A stretch of DNA of 64,000 nt from Arachidicoccus terrestris (GCF_020042345.1 NZ_CP083387.1:434001-498000); one strand, 5' to 3'; positions 8,079 through 16,751 are shown, counted from the stretch's first letter. The notes: generated from the letters alone by a model not told the origin. A program made the numbers and translations.

Positions 8079-9149
8079 ATGGTAATTGATAATAGCCAGA
8101 AAATAAAGATTGAACAAAAGTTCGAGACAGCTCAAAATTCTTTGGTATTACAACAATCTGACCTTTCACTTCAATCCGTTTCTGATATGGTAGCAAATGA
8201 ATCAATAGACATAAGTCCAAAATATCAAAGAAGGGAACGATGGAATGATGATAAAGAATCAGAATTAATTGAGTCATTTTTACTCAATATTCCAGTACCT
8301 CCTATTTATTTGGCAGAAGATGAATATGGAATCTATTCTGTAATAGATGGGAAACAGCGAATTACTGCGATACATAAATTTCTTTCCGGGAACCTGAAAT
8401 TGAAGAATTTAAATAAATTTCAAGAACTGGACGGTTTATATTTCTCAGACCTTCCGTTAAAATTGAGTAATGCTTTAAAGATTAGACCCTATTTACGCGT
8501 TGTTACACTTTTACGGCAATCAGACCCCGATTTAAAACATGAAGTATTTTTACGGTTAAATAAAGCGGGCGTACCTTTAAATTCTCAAGAAATTAGAAAT
8601 GTCGCCTATAGAGGAAATTTCAATGATCTACTGTTTGAATTGTCCGAAGAAACATATCTAAAACAACAATTAAAGTCAACGCGTGAAAGCAAAAATTACA
8701 AAGAAATGATTGACGTACAATATGTCCTCAGATTCTTTACAATAAGGGAGTATTGGAAAAGCTTTCATGGAAATATGGATAAAGCAATGGATGAGTTCAT
8801 GGCAAAAAATTATAAAAATGATCCATCGACCGTGGCAGCTCAAAAGAGAATTTTTAAGAATGCGTTGAAATTCTGCGAAACGATATGGGGAAATGAAGGA
8901 TTTATGAAGCCTGATTCAAATAGACGAATCATGCAAGGTTTTTTCGACATACAAATGGTTTGCTGCACATTTTTAAACGAAGCCCAGTACAAAAAAGCCA
9001 TGAAAAGCAGTGCAAAAGTTAAATCTGGATTAAAAAATCTTTTAAAAAATGACAAAGATTTCGAAGAATCAGTGTCACAGTTTACGTCAAATGCGAAAAA
9101 TGTCCAAAAGAGAATTAGCACATTTATAAATGTTTTAAAGCAAATTTAA
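8079..9149 (+). CDS. DUF262 domain protein (ParB-like/GmrS-type)
   Basis: This is a 356-residue protein from the ATG at 8079. A TTG at 8016 would add a hydrophobic 21-residue stretch that DUF262 proteins do not need. The DUF262 domain is marked by YQRRERW (about 49-55) and the nucleotide/nuclease motif DGKQR (about 90-94) followed by ITAIHKFLSG. The C-terminal half is helical and charged. DUF262 proteins belong to the ParB/Srx superfamily and occur in GmrSD-type restriction and in many uncharacterised defence loci. Base composition is much more AT-rich than in the tra genes, which suggests separately acquired cargo. The HEPN gene follows after 5 bp. Confidence 0.88.
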   Translation: MVIDNSQKIKIEQKFETAQNSLVLQQSDLSLQSVSDMVANESIDISPKYQRRERWNDDKESELIESFLLNIPVPPIYLAEDEYGIYSVIDGKQRITAIHKFLSGNLKLKNLNKFQELDGLYFSDLPLKLSNALKIRPYLRVVTLLRQSDPDLKHEVFLRLNKAGVPLNSQEIRNVAYRGNFNDLLFELSEETYLKQQLKSTRESKNYKEMIDVQYVLRFFTIREYWKSFHGNMDKAMDEFMAKNYKNDPSTVAAQKRIFKNALKFCETIWGNEGFMKPDSNRRIMQGFFDIQMVCCTFLNEAQYKKAMKSSAKVKSGLKNLLKNDKDFEESVSQFTSNAKNVQKRISTFINVLKQI

Positions 9150-9154
9150 TTTTA

Positions 9155-10072
9155 ATGACTGCAAAAGATGAATTGTTGGAAAGATTGAAGTATATCGACA
9201 AAGCATCCTACCTTCCAGAACTAATTGATAATTCAATCCAAGACACTGAACACAATAAAATTGCGAACCTTCTAAGGAAAGGACTAAGCATCGTAGCATT
9301 TAATATTTTAGAAGATTTTATCAGAAATCGAACATATGAAGCACTTGATGAACTCTGTAATACGAGTATCCCATTTACCAATTTACCCGACACTCTTCAA
9401 GATTCGTCGATAACTAAAGCGTTGTCATCCCTTCAGTTTCAGCAAAAGATCTTAAAAAAAGAAGGTGAAGATTATAAATCAATCATACAAACCGAAACTC
9501 TTAAAATTGCATCGACATTAAGCCACCCATTTCAAATTTCAAAATACTCTTTTGTGAATGCCAATTCAAATATTTCAGCTGAAGAAATAAAGGATCTATT
9601 AAAAGCATTTGGTGTGTCTGGAGGATGGTCAACACTGCAAAAAATTGGCAACAGTATAGGTGCAGGCATTCCAAATCTAAACTCTGCTTTTTCACTTGCA
9701 AGTGAAAGAAGGCATAGCTCTGCACATTCTGCTTCCTTCGGATACAATCTAAATTGGTTGCAAAATTTAAAATACGAGATTATTGGAATTTCATCATCCA
9801 TAGACATCGTATTAAATGCAAAGTGTCGCCAAGCAAAGAAATTCCCATACAAAAAAATGGACACCTTAAATTTTGAAAAAGAAATCAATATAAGGTTTCT
9901 TCAAAAAGAAAGTACACAATATCTATGCAAAACAAACCTAACAAAAAAAACATTTAAGACTTGGACTTCTCTAGAAAAAGCTCTTCAGTTTTACACAAAA
10001 AACTATAGATTGAAGAACAAATTATTTTTAATGATTTTAGATGAAAACAAAAGAATAATTGATTGGAAATAG
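9155..10072 (+). CDS. HEPN-domain protein, MAE_28990/MAE_18760-like
   Basis: This 305-residue protein shows the HEPN ribonuclease signature RxxxxH as RHSSAH at residues 186-191, after helices beginning around residue 35 (NLLRKGLSIVAFNILEDFIRNRTYEAL). Size, the position of the motif and pairing with DUF262 fit the MAE_28990/MAE_18760 family of HEPN-like nucleases. HEPN proteins of this type are usually toxins or RNases of defence systems. It starts 5 bp after the DUF262 stop, so the two are probably co-translated and work together. The gene has the same AT-rich composition as its partner. Family name from pattern recognition; activity inferred. Confidence 0.82.
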   Translation: MTAKDELLERLKYIDKASYLPELIDNSIQDTEHNKIANLLRKGLSIVAFNILEDFIRNRTYEALDELCNTSIPFTNLPDTLQDSSITKALSSLQFQQKILKKEGEDYKSIIQTETLKIASTLSHPFQISKYSFVNANSNISAEEIKDLLKAFGVSGGWSTLQKIGNSIGAGIPNLNSAFSLASERRHSSAHSASFGYNLNWLQNLKYEIIGISSSIDIVLNAKCRQAKKFPYKKMDTLNFEKEINIRFLQKESTQYLCKTNLTKKTFKTWTSLEKALQFYTKNYRLKNKLFLMILDENKRIIDWK

Positions 10073-10387
10073 ATTAATGCTTCAATTAAAGTATCTGGAA
10101 GGTTATATAGTGTATATAGCCAAATAAACTATAGGAAAGATCTATTTATTTATTTAGATATTTAGTGTAAATCGAACAGTTCCAACAAATCATTTCCAAC
10201 TTAACTACCCGCCTACCAGTAATCGCCATCAGTGGTAATCCGAAGATGCAATCCGTGATTCAAAAATAAGGGTAACGCGATTTTTTCTCATGACTTTTAC
10301 TTTGGAAGAGCTACATCATATTGTGGGCAGTCTATTGCTAGCTGGAAACCAAGGTACAATCGAGTAAGGCCTGAAAAATAACATTAA
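10073..10387. other. Intergenic region between HEPN gene and serine hydrolase
   Basis: This AT-rich stretch lies between two convergent genes. It contains a 25-codon open frame at 10290-10367 (MTFTLEELHH start) that could be the remnant of a larger gene, but nothing supports expression. No strong terminator hairpin is visible. Confidence 0.4.
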
Positions 10388-11434
10388 CTACTCTAGTTTT
10401 TGAAACGGCATGCCATCCAAAATATTACAGATCGCCTCAGCGATCTTATAGACATTTCCCTGTCTTTGATTGGATAGAATAATGATGACTCTGTCTATCC
10501 CATTTTTATTATCCACATATTCCAGCGCCTGATAATGCACCGCCACGCCGTCATGAACATGCTTTTTGACGGTATCTCCATCTATAACACCACTCCCTAA
10601 ACCACACTGGTTGCCTTCCTTAAAGGGTGTCAGGATCGTTTTTGTAGACGCCGGGCTGATAAGTCTGAAATGGTTAATGCATTCCGCCCATTTGTAGAAA
10701 TCCGTCGCATCAAGACAGGTCCAGCCTGAGATAGGCACTTCGAGACCGTCTTGCTTAAAATTATTATCAAAGGATCTTGCTATCAGCGCATCGGTTTGAG
10801 TCGGATCAACGATACCGTTTTTAATGCCGGCTTGTTTAAGAATATCCTGCTGAACAAAATCATTAAAGGACTTTCCCGCAACTTTTGCAATGATCATCCT
10901 GCGCAAAAAAGTATTGTTGTTATTATAAGCGTATCTGGTGCCCGGTTCAAAATCCAGCGCCTTTACTTTTTTCAGATCTTTCCAGTTATCAGCATCCCCG
11001 TGTACCGACCCGTATTGAACTTCCGGCAGGCCGCTGGTATATTGCAGTAAATTCCAGATACTTATTTTTTTTGCCCAGGCCGGCAAATCAGGAAAAAACC
11101 TGGACACTTTGTCACTGAGTTGCAGTTTACCCTGTTCCGCAAGCATCATGATACCTACCGCATCAAATTCTTTGGAGATGGATCCGTTATGAAACCGATA
11201 CGCCATGGTCAAAGTGTCCTTCTGGAGCGCATCGGCATACCCTACAGCCGCCTCAGTTACAATCTTCCCTTTTTCAGCGACCAGAACATTGCCATTGAAA
11301 AGACCCGCCTTATGCCCTTCAGACAAATACTCATTAATCAGATCAGCCTTGGATTGGCCAAAAGTAAAAGAGGCGGCAAAAAAAACAAACATCATCGCGA
11401 CATAAATTCTTCTACAATACATACCATTATTCAT
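10388..11434 (-). CDS. Secreted serine hydrolase, beta-lactamase/DD-peptidase fold
   Basis: This 348-residue protein has a signal peptide (hydrophobic residues 11-25, cleavage near Gly26-Gln27). Active-site motifs of the class C beta-lactamase / penicillin-binding family are present: SxxK as S85-I-S-K88 and YxN as Y170-N-N172. The third motif, normally KTG or HxG, appears to be HDG (in VKKHVHDGV). Family members include D-aminopeptidases, esterases and lactonases, and true beta-lactamase activity should not be assumed. It lies inside the mobile element between the HEPN gene and the integrase, on the integrase strand, so it is likely cargo. Confidence 0.85.
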   Translation of the reverse strand: MNNGMYCRRIYVAMMFVFFAASFTFGQSKADLINEYLSEGHKAGLFNGNVLVAEKGKIVTEAAVGYADALQKDTLTMAYRFHNGSISKEFDAVGIMMLAEQGKLQLSDKVSRFFPDLPAWAKKISIWNLLQYTSGLPEVQYGSVHGDADNWKDLKKVKALDFEPGTRYAYNNNNTFLRRMIIAKVAGKSFNDFVQQDILKQAGIKNGIVDPTQTDALIARSFDNNFKQDGLEVPISGWTCLDATDFYKWAECINHFRLISPASTKTILTPFKEGNQCGLGSGVIDGDTVKKHVHDGVAVHYQALEYVDNKNGIDRVIIILSNQRQGNVYKIAEAICNILDGMPFQKLE

Positions 11435-11556
11435 TTAAATTGTTATCATAAAGCTCAATCCATTCAGTCAGAAAAACAGAGGCAAATCTCAGATAGTTAC
11501 CACAAATTACCTACAATTTGGCGTAAGCCGAATACCGTTCATCAAAATTTTGGATC

Positions 11557-12702
11557 TTAACTTTTTGCCGGCTCGGGAAGTCCGATCTGGATCACATTAT
11601 TTAACTCCAGCTGGATACGGGCTGCGGCAGCGATTTTCAGCTTATCGACTATCTTAACATAGATCTCCGTGGTTTTCACGGTTTTATGACCCAACATTTT
11701 AGAAACGGTATAGATATCCGTCCCTGCGGCCAACTGCAAGGTCGCGTAGGTGTGCCTGAAGCCATGAAAGGTAAAATGTTTTTCAATACCGGCCTGTTTC
11801 AACCACTCAGGCAGATGCCTGGTCACATCCTTATATTCAAGATTTGCAAAAACATACGGACTCCGCCCCCTTTCTCCCAAAAGACTATAAGCCTGATCAG
11901 AAATGGGCAAAACAACGGCCCCGCTGGTCTTTTCCTGAATAAATTGAATATGATAGAAGCCGGCGGAGCCGATAATTTCTGACCATCGCAAATCCTGAAT
12001 ATCAGAAAACCTGAGTCCTGTCAGGGCAGAAAACAAGGCCGCCCTCTTTACGACCAAAGAATCACAATAGGCATGGGCCATCCGCTGCAATTCTTCCAGA
12101 AACAGAAACGGCCGGTGCGTTTCCTTAGATGCAATAGGCTCTACCCTTTCATACAGGTTCACCAATAATAATCCCTTTTTATAGGCTTCTTTTAAGGTCA
12201 GTCTGAACCTTGAAAAATAGCTGACAGCGGTATTTACGCCGATATTCCTTTTACTCCTGCCCACAGCGGGACCGGACAGAAGATACTCAGAGAACGCCTC
12301 ACATAGACCTTCGGTCATCTGTTTAAAGGTCACCTTTTCTCCTGCAAAAGTCTTGAAATACTGTACTGTCATCTTCCAATTGTAATCCCCTTTGCGCTTA
12401 TCCGCCTGCAGTTGCAGGAAGTCGATAAAATTGGCATTGAACCTCTCTTCAGAAAGAAAATCGAATCGCAGATTCTGAATATCCAGCTGCCGTCTCGCCC
12501 GGATATTCTCGGCCAGATTCATAGTTTCCGTATTATGCTCCCTTTCCAGCCGGTTTTTAGCTTTTTTATAGGTAAAGAGTTTCAGGTAATGCTTTCTTTG
12601 AATTTTACCGGTTCCTGGATTAATTACTGGGGGCCATATATCCAGAAACAGCGTATATCTTTCGTTACTGATCTCCTTTTTGCGTAGTGTCACCTTGCCC
12701 AT
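11557..12702 (-). CDS. Tyrosine site-specific integrase of the element
   Basis: This 381-residue phage-type integrase has an N-terminal arm-binding region (about 1-80), a SAM-like core-binding domain (about 90-185) and a C-terminal catalytic domain. Catalytic residues are visible: R231 (TGLRFSDI), H313-xx-R316 (HGFRHTYA), H339 (LGHK) and the nucleophile Y348 (TTEIYVK). It catalyses integration and excision of the element. The upstream HTH gene overlaps its start by 38 bp, so the pair is translationally linked. It lies about 0.8 kb from the mnmE stop, at the end of the element. Confidence 0.95.
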   Translation of the reverse strand: MGKVTLRKKEISNERYTLFLDIWPPVINPGTGKIQRKHYLKLFTYKKAKNRLEREHNTETMNLAENIRARRQLDIQNLRFDFLSEERFNANFIDFLQLQADKRKGDYNWKMTVQYFKTFAGEKVTFKQMTEGLCEAFSEYLLSGPAVGRSKRNIGVNTAVSYFSRFRLTLKEAYKKGLLLVNLYERVEPIASKETHRPFLFLEELQRMAHAYCDSLVVKRAALFSALTGLRFSDIQDLRWSEIIGSAGFYHIQFIQEKTSGAVVLPISDQAYSLLGERGRSPYVFANLEYKDVTRHLPEWLKQAGIEKHFTFHGFRHTYATLQLAAGTDIYTVSKMLGHKTVKTTEIYVKIVDKLKIAAAARIQLELNNVIQIGLPEPAKS

Positions 12703-13285
12703 CGTGTCTGTTCTTTAAATAGTTTTTTATAATCCTGTCCACTGACCTCTTTGGAACATAAACTAATCTCCCATCCTTCAGCTTAGGCACCTTCTTCCTT
12801 TTTAGCAGCGTGTACAGGGTTTTCTGACCAATATTAAATTTTGTCTCTACTTCTTTTATGTGATAACAATCTTCCTTTGTGAGCGGCTTTATCTCTTTGG
12901 GTCCAGTGGATGGAATAATCACTAATTCCGGCCTCTTAAAGATGTTTTCCATTTCACGTCGATGAATGCGAATCTTCCGTTCAGAAAGATTAATCGCCAT
13001 TATTTTCCCATTATCGATCATCCGGTAAACCAGTCTTATATGACATCCTATTATTTTCGCCACGTCTTTTACGGTTAAAATGTCGCTGAAATTTAACTGT
13101 TCCACCGGCGCCTTCATAACCTTAACCGTTTCATTATTTGACTTGTCAATTTTTTTCTGACGCTGACGTAGTTTATAATTCTTACGGGCACATTGTATCG
13201 AACAAAACCTGGTGACAGTCGTCTGTGCGCAAAACGTTTTCTGGCAATGCTGACAAACTCTTTTAATACGAATATTTGTACTCAT
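12665..13285 (-). CDS. Zinc-finger and HTH protein co-transcribed with the integrase
   Basis: From the ATG at 13285 the product has 206 residues. An upstream ATG at 13306 would lie inside the 10-bp repeat leader, so the later start is preferred. The N-terminus has a Cys-rich zinc-ribbon-like segment (CQHCQKTFCAQ then RFCSIQCARKN). Two Xis-like helix-turn-helix units follow (about 66-115 and 138-190), each of the type VKDVAKIIGCHIRLVYRMID or KEVETKFNIGQKTLYTLL. The gene overlaps the integrase start, so it is a plausible directionality or regulatory factor. Two tandem excisionase-type folds in one protein is noteworthy. Confidence 0.75.
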   Translation of the reverse strand: MSTNIRIKRVCQHCQKTFCAQTTVTRFCSIQCARKNYKLRQRQKKIDKSNNETVKVMKAPVEQLNFSDILTVKDVAKIIGCHIRLVYRMIDNGKIMAINLSERKIRIHRREMENIFKRPELVIIPSTGPKEIKPLTKEDCYHIKEVETKFNIGQKTLYTLLKRKKVPKLKDGRLVYVPKRSVDRIIKNYLKNRHDGQGDTTQKGDQ

Positions 13286-13287
13286 CG

Positions 13288-13347
13288 TAAGTGTATTTAA
13301 AGGCATTTAAGTATACATAAGTGCATTTAAGGGTATTTATGTGACAT
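13288..13347. repeat. Six tandem 10-bp TAAG units upstream of the integrase operon
   Basis: On the plus strand TAAGTGTATT (13288), TAAAGGCATT (13298), TAAGTATACA (13308), TAAGTGCATT (13318), TAAGGGTATT (13328) and TATGTGACAT (13338) follow each other without gaps. The block forms the leader of the HTH/integrase operon. It is related to the tra leaders but runs in the opposite orientation relative to its gene. Confidence 0.7.
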
Positions 13348-13421
13348 GATTTCCCCCCTGCTTTTCTATTCGGCACAAATATAAAATGTGGGGGACAAAT
13401 AGGGGACAAACATGTCACATA
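13338..13421. repeat. Inverted repeat and GGGGACAAA repeats near the element end
   Basis: TATGTGACATG (13338-13348) and CATGTCACATA (13411-13421) form a perfect 11-bp inverted repeat 62 bp apart. Between them GGGGGACAAAT and AGGGGACAAA occur back to back (about 13390-13410). Position between the integrase operon and the mnmE terminator suggests integrase arm sites or the attachment-site region. The matching left end is outside the window. Confidence 0.5.
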
Positions 13422-13456
13422 TAAGAATAAAAATTAATACAATTCACAAAACGAAG

Positions 13457-13487
13457 AAAGCCTGTAAAACTTAATTTACAGGCTTTT
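13457..13487 (-). terminator. mnmE terminator
   Basis: A perfect 12-bp stem AAAGCCTGTAAA / TTTACAGGCTTT with a 6-base loop lies 43 bp past the mnmE stop. It marks intact chromosomal sequence, so the element boundary is to its left. Confidence 0.75.
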
Positions 13488-13529
13488 ACTTATTAATATT
13501 AATAGTTATTTCTTAATTTTTTGTGTGCA

Positions 13530-14906
13530 TTATTTGCCAATACAAAACTTTCCAAAAATAGTTCCTAAAATGTCACGATCAACTTCAATTTTACCTGTGA
13601 TCTCTCCCAAGAAATGGAGACACCTTCTAATATCAATTGCAAGTAAATCTCCGGTTACCTGATTTTCCATTCCCATCTGAATATCTTCAAGGCTTTCGGC
13701 AATTTTCAAAAGAATTGCATGATGTCTTGCGTTAGTCACAATCGTGTTTTCAGTCTGAAGTTCTTCGCCAACAGCTTTCAAATACATTAACTGTTTTAGA
13801 TCTTCGATACCTGTTTTCTTTTTAGCAGAAATACAAACAGACTGACCATCAGGATTTTTAACGGACGCTACACTAGCAGCAGTTACTGCATCCATTTTAT
13901 TAAATACCTTAATCGTTTTCGTTTGGTAAGGCTGCATCCAATCTACATCAACAGGCTCAGAAGTTGTACTATCCACCAAATATAAAATTATATGGGCGTT
14001 TTCCGCATTGGATTTACTTCTTTCGATACCCAGGTTCTCAATATGGTCACTGGAATGTTCCCTGATACCCGCTGTATCAATCAGCCTGAACAAAATGCCA
14101 TTAATATTCAGGGTTTCTTCAATCGTATCTCTGGTCGTGCCTGCAATATCGCTGACAATAGCCCGCTCTTCATTTAAAAGTGCATTTAACAATGTAGATT
14201 TCCCAGCATTGGGTCTGCCAATTATAGCCACCCGTACGCCATTTTTAATTACATTGCCCAGCTGAAAAGAATCAATCAGCTTTTGAGTGGCTGACTTTAT
14301 CTGACTGATCAAATTCATAAATTGGCTCCTATCCGCAAACTCCACATCCTCCTCGGAAAAATCCAATTCGAGCTCTATCAAGGCTGCAAAATGAATTAAC
14401 TCTTCCCTCAATTTTTGCAAATCTTCGGAAAACCCGCCTCTTAACTGTTTTAAGGCCGTTTGTTGTGCTGCCTTACTATTAGAGGCAATCAAATCGGCTA
14501 CTGCCTCAGCCTGGGTTAAATCCATTTTTCCGTTAAAAAAAGCACGCTCTGTAAATTCGCCTGGTCTGGCCATTCTGGCCCCTGATGCGACCAATACCTG
14601 CAATAACCGTTGTTGGATATAAGCTGAGCCATGGCAGGAAATCTCAATAACATCCTCACCGGTATAAGATCTGGGATTCCTGAATAGAGATATTACCACC
14701 TCGTCGATAACCTCATCCTGATATCTGATGACTCCAAAGTGCAGTGTATGCGTTTTCTGGCGGCTTAAATCCTTACCGGCAAATAAAGCGTTCACGATAG
14801 CGAAAGTCTCTGGGCCACTGATTCTTATAATACCTAAAGCACCCGCACCTTGTGGCGTAGCAATAGCAACAATCGTATCTAGGAAACTCTCCGGTAAATG
14901 ACTCAT
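13530..14906 (-). CDS. mnmE: tRNA modification GTPase MnmE
   Basis: This full-length 458-residue protein has an N-terminal tetrahydrofolate-binding domain (1-120), a helical domain, an inserted G domain with the P-loop GRPNAGKS (230-237), DIAGTTRD (253-260) and DTAG (277-280), and the conserved C-terminal CIGK (455-458). With MnmG it forms the (carboxymethyl)aminomethyl modification at U34 of certain tRNAs. A -7-like TATTTTTG lies at 14921-14928 on the minus strand. The gene is intact next to the integrated element, and its 3' end and terminator are undisturbed. Confidence 0.98.
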   Translation of the reverse strand: MSHLPESFLDTIVAIATPQGAGALGIIRISGPETFAIVNALFAGKDLSRQKTHTLHFGVIRYQDEVIDEVVISLFRNPRSYTGEDVIEISCHGSAYIQQRLLQVLVASGARMARPGEFTERAFFNGKMDLTQAEAVADLIASNSKAAQQTALKQLRGGFSEDLQKLREELIHFAALIELELDFSEEDVEFADRSQFMNLISQIKSATQKLIDSFQLGNVIKNGVRVAIIGRPNAGKSTLLNALLNEERAIVSDIAGTTRDTIEETLNINGILFRLIDTAGIREHSSDHIENLGIERSKSNAENAHIILYLVDSTTSEPVDVDWMQPYQTKTIKVFNKMDAVTAASVASVKNPDGQSVCISAKKKTGIEDLKQLMYLKAVGEELQTENTIVTNARHHAILLKIAESLEDIQMGMENQVTGDLLAIDIRRCLHFLGEITGKIEVDRDILGTIFGKFCIGK

Positions 14907-15079
14907 ATATAAAATTTATGCAAAAATACAATATATCCCCGGAGAACCTTGTTTTCCATGTAATTACAGCCAATCAGACCGTCAACTACACTAAATCTAA
15001 AAAATTCATATTTTTTTGGGATTTAGATACAAGTGAATAGGTATATTGCATACTTATAATCTAGGAAAAATAGGACAAC

Positions 15080-16720
15080 ATGATAAAAAAATTAACCAGT
15101 CTGGCCGCAATTGCGCTTATCTGCATGGCTGGAGCTAAAGCACAGACCTTCAAAGTCCCCTTAAGCTGGCATATGCTGGATCCCATAAAAGACAGCGGTG
15201 TGTATGGTGTGTCAGCAACAAGAAGCTATGATGAGTTACTCAAAGGAAAGACTTCACAAAAGGTCATCGTCGGTGTCGTCGACTCTGGCGCTGATACCTT
15301 ACAAGAAGACTTGAATGATGTCCTTTGGCATAACCCCAAAGAAATCCCTCATGATAATAAAGACAATGATAAAGACGGATATGTAGATGATTATTATGGC
15401 TGGAATTTTCTGGGAGGCAAAAGTGACACCTCTAACGTTACCGATGACACCAGAGAATCTTCCAGATACTATTTTGCTTATAAAACTCAATTCGAAAAAT
15501 ACAAGGATTCCACACAAGTTCCGGCTAAAGACCGGGAGCATTACCGGATCTGGCTTCAGGCCAAAGACATTGAACTGTCGGCAACCGATGCGGCCAAAGA
15601 AGCTGCAGCTATTGAAAGAATCTCCAGCCTATTGCCCCAGATCAGCGATTTTAGCAAAGTGCTGCTAAAAGACACTTTTAATCTGGAAGATGTGAAAGCC
15701 TATTCCCCAATCGACCGTAAGACCAGTGCAGAAAAGCAGATCTATACGATCCTGCTTGAAAAAGTAGCACCGGGAACAACAAATATCACTTTGCCCGGCA
15801 AGCTGAGCCAATTGATGGATAGCCTGAAAACAGCTAATCAGTTACCTCAAACGGCTCCTCCGGCCTATCGCGCGAATGTCGTTAAAGACAACTATAATGA
15901 CTTCAATGATAAATACTATGGAAACAGCAACATTTCTGCCGGCGATGTGATGCATGGCACCCATGTATCGGGCATCATAGGAGCCGTCAGAAATAACAAT
16001 CTTGGCATGGACGGTATCGCAGATAATGTAGCCTTGTTAGAAGTCAGAACCGTCCCGGGCGGTGGCGACGAGCATGATAAAGACGTCGCACTGGCCATTA
16101 TGTATGCCGTTGATCATGGCGCGAAAGTTATCAATATGAGTTTCGGCAAACCGATCTCTCCAAATCGCAACTGGGTGGAAAGTGCCATCCGGTATGCGCA
16201 GAAGCATGACGTTTTACTCGTACACGCAGCCGGCAATGACGGAAAAGACATTACAGGAATGCCCAATTACCCTACGCAATATTATGGCCCGAATGACAGT
16301 AAAAACTTCGACAACGTCATTACGGTGGGTGCCAGTGGCGCAATGGAAGATGACCTGGTCGCGGAGTTCTCCAATTTCAGTAAAACAGCGGTGGACGTCT
16401 TCGCCCCCGGTGTGGAGATCTATTCCACGCTGCCTGGAAAAGACAATTACGGTTCACTAAGCGGGACCAGTATGGCCTCCCCTGTAGTCGCCGGTGTGGC
16501 TGCTGTCATTCGCTCCTACTACCCTAAATTAACGGCACCACAGGTCAAACAACTCATCATGGCCTCTGTCACTAAAATTGATTTTCCGGTAATGAATCCG
16601 GCAACGGGAGAAGCAACAAAACTAAGTGAACTATGCATTTCCGGAGGCATCGTCAACCTGTACAATGCCCTGAAAATGCTGGAAGACCATCAGTTCCCGC
16701 TTAAAGGGACGACAAAATAA
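15080..16720 (+). CDS. Secreted S8 family serine peptidase (subtilisin-like)
   Basis: This 546-residue protein has a signal peptide (cleavage near Ala21-Gln22). The catalytic triad is complete: D68 (VVDSGAD), H292 (HGTHVSG) and S464 (GTSMASP), with the oxyanion Asn N386 (AAGND). The spacing of about 220 residues between Asp and His is much longer than in classical subtilisins. The inserted segment (about 110-285) is helical and charged and seems to be a lineage-specific insertion. No type IX sorting tail is evident. A terminator follows at 16752. Confidence 0.93.
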   Translation: MIKKLTSLAAIALICMAGAKAQTFKVPLSWHMLDPIKDSGVYGVSATRSYDELLKGKTSQKVIVGVVDSGADTLQEDLNDVLWHNPKEIPHDNKDNDKDGYVDDYYGWNFLGGKSDTSNVTDDTRESSRYYFAYKTQFEKYKDSTQVPAKDREHYRIWLQAKDIELSATDAAKEAAAIERISSLLPQISDFSKVLLKDTFNLEDVKAYSPIDRKTSAEKQIYTILLEKVAPGTTNITLPGKLSQLMDSLKTANQLPQTAPPAYRANVVKDNYNDFNDKYYGNSNISAGDVMHGTHVSGIIGAVRNNNLGMDGIADNVALLEVRTVPGGGDEHDKDVALAIMYAVDHGAKVINMSFGKPISPNRNWVESAIRYAQKHDVLLVHAAGNDGKDITGMPNYPTQYYGPNDSKNFDNVITVGASGAMEDDLVAEFSNFSKTAVDVFAPGVEIYSTLPGKDNYGSLSGTSMASPVVAGVAAVIRSYYPKLTAPQVKQLIMASVTKIDFPVMNPATGEATKLSELCISGGIVNLYNALKMLEDHQFPLKGTTK

Positions 16721-16751
16721 TTCTTCACCTTTACTACAACAGTAAATGGTA

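Noticed and set aside
9155-10072. Type II toxin-antitoxin (HEPN/MNT) pair
   Set aside because: The partner is a DUF262 protein, not a minimal nucleotidyltransferase; no GSxxxGxxxxxSD motif is present.
10290-10367. 25-codon frame after the HEPN gene
   Set aside because: Helical-looking but without leader, promoter or partner; could be a gene remnant, not enough to call.
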